This document shows positions 10,030 through 20,626 of a stretch of DNA of 64,000 nt, piece after piece (within the stretch, counting starts at the first letter, position 1; each line of letters starts with the position of its first letter). Both the position numbers and the translations under genes were made by a program. Source of the DNA: an uncultured Raoultella sp. Its GTDB lineage: Bacteria > Pseudomonadota > Gammaproteobacteria > Enterobacterales > Enterobacteriaceae. The notes under the pieces were generated by a model that had not been told where the DNA came from, did no database searches, and saw nothing but the letters and a program-made list of their open reading frames with translations. The DNA lies in contig CAAEVH010000072.1 in assembly GCA_900759445.1 (NCBI GenBank), forward strand, positions 34,215 to 98,214, in the 5' to 3' direction.

Positions 10030-11021
10030 TGCCATTACTGGATATCCGCAACCTGACCATTGAATTCAGAACCGGCGACGACTGGGTGAAGGCGGTTGAC
10101 CGCGTCAGCATGACCCTCAATGAAGGTGAAATCCGCGGACTGGTTGGTGAATCTGGATCGGGCAAGAGCCTGATCGCCAAGGCCATTTGCGGCGTCGCTA
10201 AAGATAACTGGCGCGTAACCGCAGACCGCATGCGCTTTGATGATATCGATCTGTTGCGCCTTTCCGCGCGTGAACGACGCAAGCTGGTCGGCCATAACGT
10301 TTCCATGATCTTTCAGGAACCGCAATCGTGTCTCGATCCGTCTGAGCGCATTGGACGACAACTGATGCAAAATATTCCGGCATGGACTTATAAAGGCCGC
10401 TGGTGGCAGCGTATCGGCTGGCGTAAACGCCGCGCGATTGAACTCCTGCACCGCGTCGGGATAAAAGATCATAAAGATGCGATGCGCAGCTTCCCGTATG
10501 AACTGACCGACGGCGAATGCCAGAAGGTGATGATCGCAATCGCCCTGGCTAATCAGCCGCGTTTACTGATTGCCGACGAACCAACGAACGCGATGGAGCC
10601 AACCACTCAGGCGCAAATTTTCCGCCTGCTGACCCGGCTGAACCAAAACAGCAATACCACCATTTTGCTGATCAGCCATGACCTGCAAATGCTCAGCCAG
10701 TGGGCTGACAAAATTAACGTGATGTACTGTGGGCAAACGGTGGAAACTGCGCCCAGTAAAGAGCTGGTGACTATTCCGCATCATCCTTATACCCAAGCGT
10801 TGATTCGCGCCATTCCTGATTTTGGTAGCGCAATGCCGCACAAAAGCCGCCTGAATACCATGCCAGGAGCCATTCCATTGCTGGAACAATTACCTATCGG
10901 CTGTCGTCTGGGGCCGCGCTGCCCTTATGCTCAGCGCGAATGTATCGAAACCCCAAGACTGACCGGAGCAAAGAATCATCTCTACGCCTGTCATTTCCCG
11001 CTGAACATGGAGAGAGAGTGA
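10029..11021 (+). CDS. sapD: SapD, ABC transporter ATPase
   Basis: This ATPase has 330 residues. Walker A is GESGSGKS (40-47) and Walker [12 protein letters not shown]. The signature segment reads LTDGECQK instead of the canonical LSGGQ, which I recall as normal for SapD. The C-terminal extension has the cysteine-containing oligopeptide-transporter motif ([14 protein letters not shown], about 293-306). The E. coli protein also stimulates TrkH/TrkG potassium uptake by binding ATP. It is the fourth gene of the operon, one base upstream of sapF. Confidence 0.95.
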   Translation: MPLLDIRNLTIEFRTGDDWVKAVDRVSMTLNEGEIRGLVGESGSGKSLIAKAICGVAKDNWRVTADRMRFDDIDLLRLSARERRKLVGHNVSMIFQEPQSCLDPSERIGRQLMQNIPAWTYKGRWWQRIGWRKRRAIELLHRVGIKDHKDAMRSFPYELTDGECQKVMIAIALANQPRLLIADEPTNAMEPTTQAQIFRLLTRLNQNSNTTILLISHDLQMLSQWADKINVMYCGQTVETAPSKELVTIPHHPYTQALIRAIPDFGSAMPHKSRLNTMPGAIPLLEQLPIGCRLGPRCPYAQRECIETPRLTGAKNHLYACHFPLNMERE

Positions 11022-11022
11022 G

Positions 11023-11829
11023 ATGGTAGAAACCCTGCTCGAAGTTCGTAATCTGAGCAAAACCTTTCGCTACCGGACGGGCTTATTCCGCCGTCAGACC
11101 GTTGAGGCCGTTAAGCCCCTGAGCTTTACCCTGCGCGAGCGTCAGACGCTCGCCGTCATAGGTGAAAATGGTTCCGGTAAATCTACGCTGGCGAAGATGC
11201 TGGCCGGTATGATTGAGCCTACCAGCGGTGAGCTGCTGATTGACGATCACCCGTTAAAATATGGTGATTATTCATTCCGTAGTCAGCGTATCCGTATGAT
11301 TTTCCAGGATCCATCAACGTCGCTTAACCCACGGCAACGTATTTCGCAGATCCTCGATTTTCCGCTACGTCTGAACACCGACCTCGAGCCTGAACAGCGT
11401 CGCAAACAGATCATCGAGACCATGCGCATGGTCGGTCTGTTGCCTGACCATGTGAGTTATTACCCGCATATGCTGGCTCCGGGACAAAAACAGCGTCTGG
11501 GCCTTGCCCGAGCGCTCATTTTGCGACCCAAAGTCATTATCGCCGACGAAGCCCTGGCCTCTCTGGACATGTCGATGCGTTCGCAGCTCATCAATCTGAT
11601 GCTGGAACTACAGGAAAAACAGGGGATTTCATATATCTATGTGACTCAGCACATCGGCATGATGAAGCACATCAGCGATCAGGTATTAGTCATGCACCAG
11701 GGTGAAGTGGTTGAACGCGGCAGTACAGCAGATGTTCTGGCCTCGCCGTTGCATGAGCTGACCCGTCGCCTGATCGCCGGTCATTTCGGCGAAGCGCTTA
11801 CCGCTGACGCGTGGCGTAAAGATCGCTAA
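11023..11829 (+). CDS. sapF: SapF, ABC transporter ATPase
   Basis: SapF has 268 residues and is the last gene of sapABCDF. Walker A is GENGSGKST (47-55), the signature is degenerate (LAPGQKQRLGLARAL) and Walker B is VIIADEALASLD. It forms the ATPase pair with SapD. Unlike SapD it lacks the C-terminal cysteine cluster. A strong hairpin follows nine bases after the stop. Confidence 0.95.
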   Translation: MVETLLEVRNLSKTFRYRTGLFRRQTVEAVKPLSFTLRERQTLAVIGENGSGKSTLAKMLAGMIEPTSGELLIDDHPLKYGDYSFRSQRIRMIFQDPSTSLNPRQRISQILDFPLRLNTDLEPEQRRKQIIETMRMVGLLPDHVSYYPHMLAPGQKQRLGLARALILRPKVIIADEALASLDMSMRSQLINLMLELQEKQGISYIYVTQHIGMMKHISDQVLVMHQGEVVERGSTADVLASPLHELTRRLIAGHFGEALTADAWRKDR

Positions 11830-11837
11830 CAGATGCA

Positions 11838-11863
11838 GCCCTCCTCAACCGGAGGGCAATTTT
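11838..11863 (+). terminator. Terminator of the sap operon
   Basis: A 7-base GC-rich stem, GCCCTCC/GGAGGGC, with a six-base loop is followed by AATTTTG. It lies directly after sapF and just before the stop of the convergent EAL gene. The T tract is short, so efficiency may be moderate. Confidence 0.75.
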
Positions 11864-11867
11864 GCAA

Positions 11868-12557
11868 TCAGTGACAAATATTTGGTAAGAGCAGTGTATC
11901 AACCTCGCTAAACGCGACCGAAGGGAAAAGGGATCCCTGCATCACCCAAACACCAGCCGCGCCTACTTCGTCGATAAGCTGTTTGGTTTCCACACCCTCC
12001 ACCGCAATGCGGTCGCAATATTCGCGGATGTTTTTAATTAGCACCGGGAACATCGGTTTTTCAGCCTGATCCAGGAAAAAACCACGATCCAACTTCACAA
12101 CATCAAAACGACCGCAAACCAGCGGACTGGCCCCAATGCTGCCGGAGCCCAGATCGCCCAGCCATAATGCGTTTGGACCGTCGCAAAGTGAATTAATCAG
12201 CAGATTATTCAGACATACGGTATTCGTCAGAAAACGCTCTGAAAGTTCTAGTGCGACAAAAGGCATGGCATGTAGCGCCGATTTGACGCTCGGGTCGCCA
12301 ATTGCCAGCAGCGCCATTTCATCAATGAGGTTCAGAGTACAGAAAAGGTTGTGGCTCTCAAACCAATTACGCTTTTCGGCAATTAATCGAATTTGCTCGA
12401 GCATGAAATTACGTTTTTGTTCGCTATTCCACGCTGAAATGATGAACTCTGGATGTATCGGCGAAACCGTATCTGAAGCAAACCGGACGCTCATCTCAAC
12501 ACCCAGTAACGTATCAGTTGTGTCTCTCATCGGTTCCGCGATGAAATGATAGTGCAT
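11868..12557 (-). CDS. Degenerate EAL-domain protein, STM1697/YdiV type
   Basis: This stand-alone EAL-fold protein has 229 residues from the ATG at 12557, which has GGAG seven bases upstream. In-frame ATGs at 12575 (AGGA close upstream) and 12596 are alternatives. The fold landmarks are present but decayed: EMS (21-23) replaces EAL, ELSE (104-107) is retained, GDLGSG (134-139) replaces DDFGTG, KLDRGF (155-160) is kept and VEGVET (186-191) is kept. Loss of the first Asp of the DD pair and of the EAL motif argues against c-di-GMP hydrolysis. In Salmonella, STM1697 occupies the same place between sapF and fabI and, like YdiV, binds FlhD to repress flagellar genes. By synteny and sequence pattern this is probably the orthologue; E. 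coli has ycjD at this position instead. Confidence 0.82.
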   Translation of the reverse strand: MHYHFIAEPMRDTTDTLLGVEMSVRFASDTVSPIHPEFIISAWNSEQKRNFMLEQIRLIAEKRNWFESHNLFCTLNLIDEMALLAIGDPSVKSALHAMPFVALELSERFLTNTVCLNNLLINSLCDGPNALWLGDLGSGSIGASPLVCGRFDVVKLDRGFFLDQAEKPMFPVLIKNIREYCDRIAVEGVETKQLIDEVGAAGVWVMQGSLFPSVAFSEVDTLLLPNICH

Positions 12558-12998
12558 AAGACCACTCCAATTGATCATAACTTCCTGATAATGCACTTTT
12601 AATCACAATCAATCAATAATAACGATCAATGTATCAATATCGATCGATAAAAACAATATATCATAACGAACTGAATACGGTCATATTTTTTGTTTTAAGA
12701 AAGTTCCTACATTGCTATGTTTTAAAACATAAGCTAGCAGTTAATAATACCATTGAGATGCCTTTAAAGCCTTGTATTTTCTCCATCCCCCCGCGCTTCG
12801 CAGAATGAATGAGACTTAACCAGGGAAAGTGTTATAACCCTCATGTGTAATGAAAAGTGATTATCAGTAAGGGATGATAACTATTCTACAAGGCACAAAG
12901 AGTGGGATATAATTGCTGCCCCATTTCGAAACACCTTCAAATTGTGATCATAACTCATTGATTGCTAAAAATAAGCAATGACCATAAGGATTAAAGCT
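12558..12998. promoter_or_regulatory. Divergent control region between the EAL gene and fabI
   Basis: About 440 bases, AT-rich, with no supported gene. It must hold the promoters of both divergent genes. Repeats of the ATCGAT/ATCAAT type occur at 12597-12650. An AAGGATTAAAGCT ribosome-binding region precedes fabI. I could not assign specific operators. Confidence 0.5.
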
Positions 12999-13787
12999 AT
13001 GGGTTTTCTTTCCGGTAAGCGCATTCTGGTAACGGGTCTTGCCAGCAAACTGTCCATCGCCTGGGGTATCGCTCAGGCCATGCATCGCGAAGGGGCTGAA
13101 CTGGCGTTCACCTACCAGAATGACAAACTAAAAGGCCGCGTCGAAGAATTTGCAGCTCAACTGGGTTCCAGCATCGTACTGCAGTGTGATGTGGCGGAAG
13201 ACGCCAGCATTGATGCAATGTTTACCGAACTGGGCAAAACCTGGCCGAAATTCGACGGTTTCGTGCACTCCATTGGTTTTGCGCCCGCAGACCAACTGGA
13301 TGGCGACTATGTGAATGCAGTCACCCGCGAAGGCTTCAAAATTGCTCATGACATCAGCGCTTACAGCTTTGTGGCGATGGCAAAAGCCTGCCGTTCCATG
13401 CTGAACCCAGGCTCGGCGCTGCTGACGCTATCCTATCTGGGCGCAGAGCGCGCCATCCCTAACTACAACGTGATGGGCCTGGCAAAAGCCTCACTGGAAG
13501 CGAACGTCCGCTATATGGCTAATGCGATGGGTCCTGAAGGCGTGCGTGTGAACGCTATTTCCGCCGGTCCAATCCGTACACTCGCCGCTTCCGGCATTAA
13601 AGATTTCCGTAAAATGCTGGCGCATTGTGAAGCGGTTACGCCGATTCGCCGCACCGTAACCATTGAAGATGTGGGCAACTCCGCAGCATTTTTGTGCTCC
13701 GATCTTGCTGCCGGCATCTCGGGTGAAGTCGTTCACGTCGATGGTGGCTTCAGTATCGCGGCAATGAACGAGCTGGAACTGAAATAA
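12999..13787 (+). CDS. fabI: Enoyl-[acyl-carrier-protein] reductase (NADH)
   Basis: FabI has 262 residues, identical in length to E. coli. It reduces trans-2-enoyl-ACP in the last step of each fatty-acid elongation cycle and is the target of triclosan and isoniazid-like diazaborines. Visible features are the nucleotide loop [11 protein letters not shown] (about 13-23), Gly93 in HSIGFAP, Tyr146 in LSYLG and the catalytic Tyr156-x6-Lys163. Residue 93 is the wild-type Gly, so the common triclosan-resistance change is absent. I chose the ATG at 12999 (MGFLSGKR), which has AAGGA upstream, over the in-frame start at 12978. Confidence 0.98.
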   Translation: MGFLSGKRILVTGLASKLSIAWGIAQAMHREGAELAFTYQNDKLKGRVEEFAAQLGSSIVLQCDVAEDASIDAMFTELGKTWPKFDGFVHSIGFAPADQLDGDYVNAVTREGFKIAHDISAYSFVAMAKACRSMLNPGSALLTLSYLGAERAIPNYNVMGLAKASLEANVRYMANAMGPEGVRVNAISAGPIRTLAASGIKDFRKMLAHCEAVTPIRRTVTIEDVGNSAAFLCSDLAAGISGEVVHVDGGFSIAAMNELELK

Positions 13788-13800
13788 TCGTAAGTCTTCT

Positions 13801-13823
13801 ATGGGCGGTCTTGCCCCGCCCAT
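13801..13823 (+). terminator. Hairpin downstream of fabI
   Basis: An 8-base perfect stem, ATGGGCGG/CCGCCCAT, with a seven-base loop begins 13 bases after the fabI stop. There is no long T run after it (GACTCTCCTCT), so it is either a weak intrinsic terminator or a 3'-end stabiliser. Confidence 0.6.
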
Positions 13824-13986
13824 GACTCTCCTCTGCCCGCCGCCATATATGCTTTTCTGATATTTATTATCACGGAACAATCTTTCATCCCCTCTTCTGC
13901 TTACGTCAGGATATTGCAGCGCAAACGATCCGGCGTAGTAGTAGACGACGTGTCCGGGTCGCCACTTTTTAGACCAAGGACCGCCC

Positions 13987-15132
13987 ATGGAACAACGCCG
14001 AATTGAAGGCAAAAGCCACTGGTATCATGAGACGCAATCCAGCAAGCATCCGCAAGATATTCTGCCGCTGGTGCCGGAAGCCGCTCATGTCGACGACTGC
14101 TTTTTACTGGATCTGGCGATACCTGATGACGCCCTTTTGCCTTTTCAATCCTGGTTAATCCCTGCCCGTAAACTTGCCCAGGTTCTCTTCCCGGTTCACG
14201 TAAACCTGAATCAGATGCACACATTCAGCGCCTATGAACGGATGAGTACGGCGCTTACCGTCGCTCAGGTGTATGGCGTCCAGCGATTGTGCAATCACTA
14301 TGCCGCGCGGTTAACACCGCTTCCTGGTCCTGACTCGTCACGGGAAAGTAACCATCGGCTGGCGCAAATCACCCAATATGCTCGCCAACTTGCCAGCTCT
14401 CCTGACGTGATAGGCGCACGCGATCGCCAGCATCTGGATGCGGTCGGGCTGACCACCAGCGATAGTATTTTGATGAATCAAATCATCGGCTTCGTCGGTT
14501 TTCAGGCCCGGACCGTGGCCCTGTTTCAGGCCTGGTTTGGACATCCGGTACGCCGAATACCGGGGCTGGATATACAGCAATTCGCTCACGCTTCGCCATT
14601 TAGTGCAACAAACGCTACCTGGCACGCTGCGCCATTCCCAATCGAAAAATATCATTCTCAGGACGAGACGACGGCCAGACATTTTCCCGATGAACTGCAA
14701 GCGTTGGTGCCATTACTGATCCATTCACCGGTCATTTTGGATTTATTCACGACACTGATTTCCAGTACCCGGCGTAGCGCTGTACCGGTGCGGGCATTTT
14801 CACTGGCGGCGCTAATGACGTCACGGATTAACGGCAGCGTGGCCTGCTTTAATGAACAGGCACATACAGCCAATGAATTAGCCAACGTTATCGCCCTGCT
14901 TCGCCAGGAGGAACGTGAATTACAGCGTTGGGAACAGCGACATCCGGTTGAGCGCGTCACCCTGCAGGCGGTACAATGGCTAACCCGAGCGCCCGACCGT
15001 TTTAGCGCCGCGCTGTTAACCCCTTTGTTCGATCAGGGCATCTCTTCTGAACAAGCGATTAACCTGCTGGCCTGGAGCGGATTGTGCGGATGGTTGAATC
15101 GCTTGAAAATCGCGCTGGGCGAGACTTATTAA
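13987..15132 (+). CDS. yciW: YciW, carboxymuconolactone-decarboxylase-like protein of cysteine metabolism
   Basis: The protein has 381 residues and resembles E. coli YciW throughout. It has two helical repeats of the peroxidase-related CMD/AhpD type (first near 55-200, second near 240-380). I do not see an AhpD-type CxxC active-site pair, so the redox chemistry is unclear. In E. coli yciW is CysB-regulated and linked to cysteine and methionine metabolism. It is preceded by about 200 bases with the fabI hairpin and followed by rnb, and is probably transcribed alone. Confidence 0.88.
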   Translation: MEQRRIEGKSHWYHETQSSKHPQDILPLVPEAAHVDDCFLLDLAIPDDALLPFQSWLIPARKLAQVLFPVHVNLNQMHTFSAYERMSTALTVAQVYGVQRLCNHYAARLTPLPGPDSSRESNHRLAQITQYARQLASSPDVIGARDRQHLDAVGLTTSDSILMNQIIGFVGFQARTVALFQAWFGHPVRRIPGLDIQQFAHASPFSATNATWHAAPFPIEKYHSQDETTARHFPDELQALVPLLIHSPVILDLFTTLISSTRRSAVPVRAFSLAALMTSRINGSVACFNEQAHTANELANVIALLRQEERELQRWEQRHPVERVTLQAVQWLTRAPDRFSAALLTPLFDQGISSEQAINLLAWSGLCGWLNRLKIALGETY

Positions 15133-15221
15133 CCGATCCACTTACTGAAAGAGCGCTTGCCGCAACTGAGAGAATCGCGTAAAACTGTCAGCCGCTCTTT
15201 TAGCCACGAAAATAGACAATT

Positions 15222-17156
15222 ATGCTTCAGGACAACCCGCTGCTAGCGCAGCTTAAACAGCAACTGCATTCCCAGACGCCACGTGCTGAAGGGGTGGTAA
15301 AAGCCACGGAAAAAGGCTTTGGCTTCCTGGAAGTCGATGCACAAAAAAGCTATTTCATTCCACCGCCGCAGATGAAAAAAGTGATGCATGGCGACCGCAT
15401 TGTTGCGGTTATCCATACAGAAAAAGATCGTGAATCTGCCGAGCCGGAAGAACTGATCGAACCCTTCCTGACGCGCTTCGTGGGTAAAGTTCAGGGCAAA
15501 AATGATCGTCTGTCCATTGTGCCGGATCATCCGTTACTGAAAGAAGCGATCCCTTGCCGTGCCGCCCGCGGCGTTGAGCACGATTTTAAAGAAGGTGACT
15601 GGGCCGTCGCTGAAATGCGTCGCCACCCGCTGAAAGGCGATCGCACCTTCTATGCCGAGTTAACCCAATTTATCACTTTTGCTGATGACCACTTTGTCCC
15701 GTGGTGGGTCACGCTGGCACGCCATAATCTCGAAAAAGAAGCGCCGGACGGTGTGGCAACTGAGATGCTGGATGAAGGTCTGGTTCGTCAGGACTTAACC
15801 GCCCTCAACTTTGTCACCATCGACAGCGCCAGCACCGAAGATATGGACGATGCGCTTTATGCTGAAGAGCTGGCCGACGGCAAACTGCAATTAACTGTCG
15901 CCATTGCCGACCCTACGGCCTGGATTGCAGAAGGCAGCAAGCTGGATAAAACAGCAAAAATTCGCGCGTTTACTAACTATCTGCCGGGGTTCAATATCCC
16001 GATGCTACCACGCGAACTGTCTGACGATCTGTGCTCTTTACGCGCGAACGAAGTGCGTCCGGTTCTGGCTTGTCGTATGACCATCACCGCGGATGGCGCG
16101 ATTGAAGACAACATCACCTTCTTCGCAGCGACGATTGAGTCGAAAGCGAAGCTGGTCTACGACAACGTCTCCGACTGGCTGGAAGGTGCCGGTGACTGGC
16201 AGCCTGCAAATGACGCGATTGCTGAACAAATCCGTCTGCTACACCGTATTTGCCTGAGCCGCGGTGAATGGCGTCATAACCATGCTCTGGTATTTAAAGA
16301 TCGCCCGGATTACCGTTTTGTTCTTGGTGAAAAAGGTGAAGTCCTGGACATCGTCGCTGAGCCACGCCGCATCGCAAACCGTATCGTGGAAGAATCCATG
16401 ATTGCGGCAAACATTTGCGCCGCCCGCGTGCTTCGCGACAAGCTGGGCTTCGGTATTTATAACGTCCATATGGGATTCGACCCGGCCAACGCCGACGCTC
16501 TGGCCGCGCTGCTAAAAACCCATGGTATGCACGTTGATGCCGAGGAAGTCCTGACGCTGGAAGGTTTCTGCAAACTGCGCCGCGAGCTGGATGCGCAGCC
16601 TTCTGGTTTCCTCGACAGCCGAATTCGCCGTTTCCAGTCTTACGCTGAAATAAGTATCGAGCCAGGGCCGCACTTTGGGCTGGGTCTGGAGGCTTATGCC
16701 ACCTGGACCTCTCCTATTCGAAAATATGGCGATATGATTAACCACCGCCTGCTTAAGGCCGTCATCAAAGGTGAAACCATCGCCCGCCCTGGGGATGATA
16801 CCACGGTGCAAATGGCGGAACGTCGTCGCCTGAACCGGATGGCTGAGCGTGATGTAGGCGACTGGTTATACGCCCGTTTCCTGAGTGACAAAGCCGGGAC
16901 CGATACCCGCTTTGCGGCCGAGATAATTGACGTCAGCCGCGGCGGTATGCGCGTACGTTTAGTTGATAATGGTGCAGTCGCATTTATTCCTGCCCCATTC
17001 CTGCACGCCGTTCGGGACGAGCTGGTATGCAGCCAGGAAAGCGGCACGGTGCAAATTAAAGGTGAAGTGGTTTACAAAGTCACGGATGTGATTGACGTAA
17101 CCATCGCCGAAGTTCGCATGGAAACCCGCAGCGTTATCGCGCGTCCAGCCGCGTAA
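15222..17156 (+). CDS. rnb: Exoribonuclease II (RNase II)
   Basis: RNase II has 644 residues, as in E. coli. It degrades single-stranded RNA 3' to 5' to nucleoside 5'-monophosphates. The order is two N-terminal cold-shock domains (about 1-170), the RNB catalytic domain with its metal-binding cluster ID-x5-DMDDAL (about 200-211), and a C-terminal S1 domain (about 560-640). It ends 15 bases before a strong terminator. Confidence 0.97.
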   Translation: MLQDNPLLAQLKQQLHSQTPRAEGVVKATEKGFGFLEVDAQKSYFIPPPQMKKVMHGDRIVAVIHTEKDRESAEPEELIEPFLTRFVGKVQGKNDRLSIVPDHPLLKEAIPCRAARGVEHDFKEGDWAVAEMRRHPLKGDRTFYAELTQFITFADDHFVPWWVTLARHNLEKEAPDGVATEMLDEGLVRQDLTALNFVTIDSASTEDMDDALYAEELADGKLQLTVAIADPTAWIAEGSKLDKTAKIRAFTNYLPGFNIPMLPRELSDDLCSLRANEVRPVLACRMTITADGAIEDNITFFAATIESKAKLVYDNVSDWLEGAGDWQPANDAIAEQIRLLHRICLSRGEWRHNHALVFKDRPDYRFVLGEKGEVLDIVAEPRRIANRIVEESMIAANICAARVLRDKLGFGIYNVHMGFDPANADALAALLKTHGMHVDAEEVLTLEGFCKLRRELDAQPSGFLDSRIRRFQSYAEISIEPGPHFGLGLEAYATWTSPIRKYGDMINHRLLKAVIKGETIARPGDDTTVQMAERRRLNRMAERDVGDWLYARFLSDKAGTDTRFAAEIIDVSRGGMRVRLVDNGAVAFIPAPFLHAVRDELVCSQESGTVQIKGEVVYKVTDVIDVTIAEVRMETRSVIARPAA

Positions 17157-17170
17157 CACGTATCAATCCA

Positions 17171-17207
17171 GCGACCTTTCTCATTTTGTGAAAGGTCGTT
17201 TCTTTTT
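17171..17207 (+). terminator. Terminator of rnb
   Basis: A stem CGACCTTTC (17172-17180) / GAAAGGTCG (17190-17198) with a nine-base loop is followed by TTTCTTTTT. This is a typical rho-independent terminator immediately downstream of rnb. Confidence 0.88.
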
Positions 17208-17418
17208 CCCGCCCAAATTCCCACCACCGCACTACACTTCTTTCATTCGGTCAATTTTATTTTTTTACTTTTTTCAGTTCCGCTGGCTTTGCTTTTTACG
17301 GATTCTGGATTAAACATAAATATATAAAAAAAACAATACGTTCAGCCATAATCACCCCGAATGAATCATGGCTACCCATACTTTTGAGGCTCTATGCGCT
17401 TTAAACGGGATAGTACAC

Positions 17419-19413
17419 ATGATGAAAGACGTCCGGGAGCTGGTTACGTTGTATAGCTATGTGGGCACTCATAACCCCTACTGGCGTTTGTCAGAGGATT
17501 GCAACATCCTGCATTTCTCTATCGACGAAGCGTCAGAAGCTGATCAGACCATCGAATTATTACCTGAACAAGCCGATCGCATTCGCGAGATGACGGTGAT
17601 CACGTCAAGTCTGTTAATGACGTTGCCCATTGAAGATGACGACATTCCCGTGCATCTGGTCGGTCGAAAAATCAATAAGCGCGAATGGGCCGGTAGCGCA
17701 TCCGCCTGGGATGACACCCCTTCCGTCGCCCGCGATCTGGCCCACGGCCTCTCTTTTGCCGAACAAGTCGTTTCCGAAGCCAATTCCGTTATTGTCATTC
17801 TTGACCGCATGGGCAACATTCAGCGGTTTAATCGCCTGTGCGAAGAGTACACCGGCCTCAAAGAACGTGAAGTCATTGGTCAAAGTGTATTCACATTATT
17901 TATGAGCCGTCGTGAAGCAGCGGCTTCACGGCGCAATATTGAGGTCTTTTTTCGCGAAGGTAACTCGTATGAGGTTGAACGCTGGGTCAAGACCTGCAAA
18001 GGCCAGCGTCTGTTTCTGTTTCGCAATAAATTTGTGCATAACGGTAGCGGCAAGAACGAAATTTTTCTGATCTGTTCCGGGACCGATATCACTGAAGAAC
18101 GCCGCGCGCAGGAACGACTGCGGGTGTTGGCAAATACCGACTCCATCACTGGATTACCAAACCGCAACGCAATTCATGAACTGATCAGCAATGCAATTGA
18201 GAACGCGGGCGATACGCAGGTCGGTATTGCGTACCTCGATCTGGATAACTTCAAAAAGGTAAACGATGCCTACGGGCATATGTTTGGCGATCAGCTACTA
18301 CAAAGCGTGTCGCTGGCAATCCTCAGTTGCCTCGAAGACAACCAGATCCTGGCGCGGTTTGGCGGCGATGAATTCATTGTTCTTGCCACCGAAACATCCC
18401 AGGGCACACTGGAAGCCACCGCATCACGCATTCTGACGCGTCTGCGCCAGCCCTTCCGCATCGGTCTGATTGAAGTCTATACCGGATGCTCTATTGGTAT
18501 ATCCCTCGCACCTCAGCATGGTCAGGACTGCGAGAGCGTCATTCGTAACGCGGATACAGCCATGTACACCGCGAAAGAAGGCGGCCGTGGGCAGTTTTGT
18601 GTTTTTTCTCCGGAAATGAATCAGCGGGTATTTGAATATCTGTGGCTGGATACTAATCTGCGTAAGGCACTGGATAACGATCAACTGGTTATCCATTATC
18701 AGCCAAAGATAACCTGGCGCGGTGAAGTGCGCAGCCTGGAGGCGCTGGTTCGCTGGCAATCTCCGGAACGCGGCCTCATTCCACCGCTGGAGTTTATCTC
18801 CTACGCCGAAGAATCGGGGCTCATCGTCCCGCTGGGGCGTTGGGTTATTCTCGACGTTGTGCGCCAGGTCGCGAAATGGCGCGACAAGGGAATAAACCTG
18901 CGCGTGGCGGTAAACGTTTCTGCCCGCCAGCTCGCCGACCAGACGCTGTTTACCGCACTTAAGCAGGTACTTCACGAGCTCAACTTTGAGTATTGCCCCA
19001 TCGATGTTGAATTAACGGAAAGCAGTTTGATAGAAAATGAGCAACTGGCGTTGTCAGTCATTCAGCAGTTTAGCCAGTTAGGAGCGCAAATCCATTTGGA
19101 TGATTTTGGTACCGGTTATTCGTCGCTGTCTCAACTGGCCCGCTTCCCGCTAGATGCCATTAAACTGGATCAGACCTTTGTCAGAGAGATCCACAAACAA
19201 TCCATTTCACAATCGCTGGTACGGGCCATAGTTGCGGTAGCACAGGCGCTCAACCTGCAGGTCATCGCCGAAGGCGTGGAAAGCGCGAAAGAGGATGCGT
19301 TTCTGACCAAAAATGGCGTCAATGAGCGTCAGGGGTTTTTATTCGCCAAACCAATGCCAGCCGCCGCATTTGAACGTTGGTATCGCCGCCACCTGAGTAA
19401 AAAACTGCGCTAA
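17419..19413 (+). CDS. pdeR: PdeR (Gmr), PAS-GGDEF-EAL c-di-GMP phosphodiesterase/trigger enzyme
   Basis: The product is 664 residues from the ATG at 17419 (MMKDVREL); a second ATG follows directly, and an in-frame ATG at 17368 would add 17 residues with no good ribosome-binding site. A PAS domain lies at about 110-225. Intact GGDEF is at about 315-319, EAL at about 441-443 with LEALVRW context, and DDFGTG at about 561-566. The E. coli protein (661 residues) hydrolyses c-di-GMP and, as a trigger enzyme, inhibits DgcM and MlrA to control the curli regulator csgD. All key catalytic motifs are conserved, so the phosphodiesterase should be active. No RxxD inhibitory site is seen before GGDEF. Confidence 0.94.
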   Translation: MMKDVRELVTLYSYVGTHNPYWRLSEDCNILHFSIDEASEADQTIELLPEQADRIREMTVITSSLLMTLPIEDDDIPVHLVGRKINKREWAGSASAWDDTPSVARDLAHGLSFAEQVVSEANSVIVILDRMGNIQRFNRLCEEYTGLKEREVIGQSVFTLFMSRREAAASRRNIEVFFREGNSYEVERWVKTCKGQRLFLFRNKFVHNGSGKNEIFLICSGTDITEERRAQERLRVLANTDSITGLPNRNAIHELISNAIENAGDTQVGIAYLDLDNFKKVNDAYGHMFGDQLLQSVSLAILSCLEDNQILARFGGDEFIVLATETSQGTLEATASRILTRLRQPFRIGLIEVYTGCSIGISLAPQHGQDCESVIRNADTAMYTAKEGGRGQFCVFSPEMNQRVFEYLWLDTNLRKALDNDQLVIHYQPKITWRGEVRSLEALVRWQSPERGLIPPLEFISYAEESGLIVPLGRWVILDVVRQVAKWRDKGINLRVAVNVSARQLADQTLFTALKQVLHELNFEYCPIDVELTESSLIENEQLALSVIQQFSQLGAQIHLDDFGTGYSSLSQLARFPLDAIKLDQTFVREIHKQSISQSLVRAIVAVAQALNLQVIAEGVESAKEDAFLTKNGVNERQGFLFAKPMPAAAFERWYRRHLSKKLR

Positions 19414-19595
19414 TGCAGAGAGAATGAAGGCGATAAATAGCCATAAATGGACATTACTTGACGACGCTATCCGCATGTAATCACAGAATATATAATATTC
19501 TTCAATCGTTCAGGTTAATACTATTTTTCCCTTCTCTTTTGCCATGAAATTCTGCATCATGAAATTCAAACTCTATTGCCATTAGGATGACGACC

Positions 19596-19778
19596 ATGTC
19601 TGATATCGACGCTCAGCGTCTGGCCGAACGTATTGATACCGTGCTGGATATCCTCGTTGCAGGTGATTACCACTCAGCCATCCACAATCTTGAAATTTTG
19701 AAAGCTGAACTGTTAAACACGGTCAAAGAAGATGCCGAATCTTTGGCGAAAAAGCAGAAGGCACCATGGGAGATCTGA
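19596..19778 (+). CDS. yciZ: YciZ, UPF0509 small protein
   Basis: A 60-residue acidic protein, [20 protein letters not shown]..., nearly the same as E. coli YciZ (57 residues), including the conserved [10 protein letters not shown] segment and the C-terminal PWEI. Function unknown. I chose the ATG at 19596 because AGGA lies about eight bases upstream and the N-terminus matches; an in-frame ATG nine bases earlier is less likely. Confidence 0.88.
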   Translation: MSDIDAQRLAERIDTVLDILVAGDYHSAIHNLEILKAELLNTVKEDAESLAKKQKAPWEI

Positions 19779-19873
19779 TGACAGTGATCTTTTGATGTCG
19801 CTGCTATCAGCAAACTGCAGATAATGCAGTTTCCGTTTAATTTCCGATACGATATCGCAATAAAATTAATACT

Positions 19874-20626
19874 ATGAATTCCCGACAACAATCTATTTTG
19901 CAGATGGTGACCGATAAAGGTCAGATGAGCGTCGCCGATCTGGCAAAAGTCACCGGTGTCTCCGAAGTGACGATTCGACAGGATCTGAACACGCTGGAAA
20001 AACAGAGTTACTTACGCCGAGCCCACGGTTTTGCTGTTTCATTGAACAGCGATGATGTTGAAACGCGCATGATGACCAATTTCACTCTGAAACGTGAACT
20101 GGCTGAATTCGCTGCATCTCTGGTCAGTCCAGGCGAATCCGTATTCATTGAGAATGGCAGCAGCAATGCACTTCTGGCCAGAACGCTGGCAGAGCAAAAA
20201 GATGTCACCATCATCACCGTGAGCAGCTACATTGCTCATCTGCTCAAAGAAACGCCCTGTGAAGTGATACTTCTCGGTGGAATTTACCAGAAAAAAAGTG
20301 AGAGCATGGTCGGCCCCTTAACTCGCCAGTTTATCCAGCAGGTACACTTCAGTAAGGCCTTTATCGGCATTGACGGCTGGCAGGCTGATACCGGTTTTAC
20401 CGGACGCGATATGATGCGTTCCGACGTGGTTAACGCGGTGCTGGAAAAAGGCGCAGAAGTTATTGTGTTGACCGACAGCTCAAAATTCGACGCCATTCAC
20501 CCTTACACGCTGGGTCCATTAGAGCGATTCAGCCGCGTAGTAACGGACTCCAGACTCAGCGCCAGCGTACAAATGCAGCTCGAACATTCAGGATTAATCG
20601 TCAATATCATTGATGCCCACGCATAA
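19874..20626 (+). CDS. yciT: YciT, DeoR-family transcriptional regulator
   Basis: The protein has 250 residues. The DeoR-type winged helix-turn-helix spans about 1-55 ([33 protein letters not shown]), and the C-terminal phosphosugar-sensing DeoRC domain spans about 75-235. E. coli YciT has been tied to osmotic-stress gene control and acts next to osmB, the next gene. The effector is unknown. Confidence 0.92.
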   Translation: MNSRQQSILQMVTDKGQMSVADLAKVTGVSEVTIRQDLNTLEKQSYLRRAHGFAVSLNSDDVETRMMTNFTLKRELAEFAASLVSPGESVFIENGSSNALLARTLAEQKDVTIITVSSYIAHLLKETPCEVILLGGIYQKKSESMVGPLTRQFIQQVHFSKAFIGIDGWQADTGFTGRDMMRSDVVNAVLEKGAEVIVLTDSSKFDAIHPYTLGPLERFSRVVTDSRLSASVQMQLEHSGLIVNIIDAHA

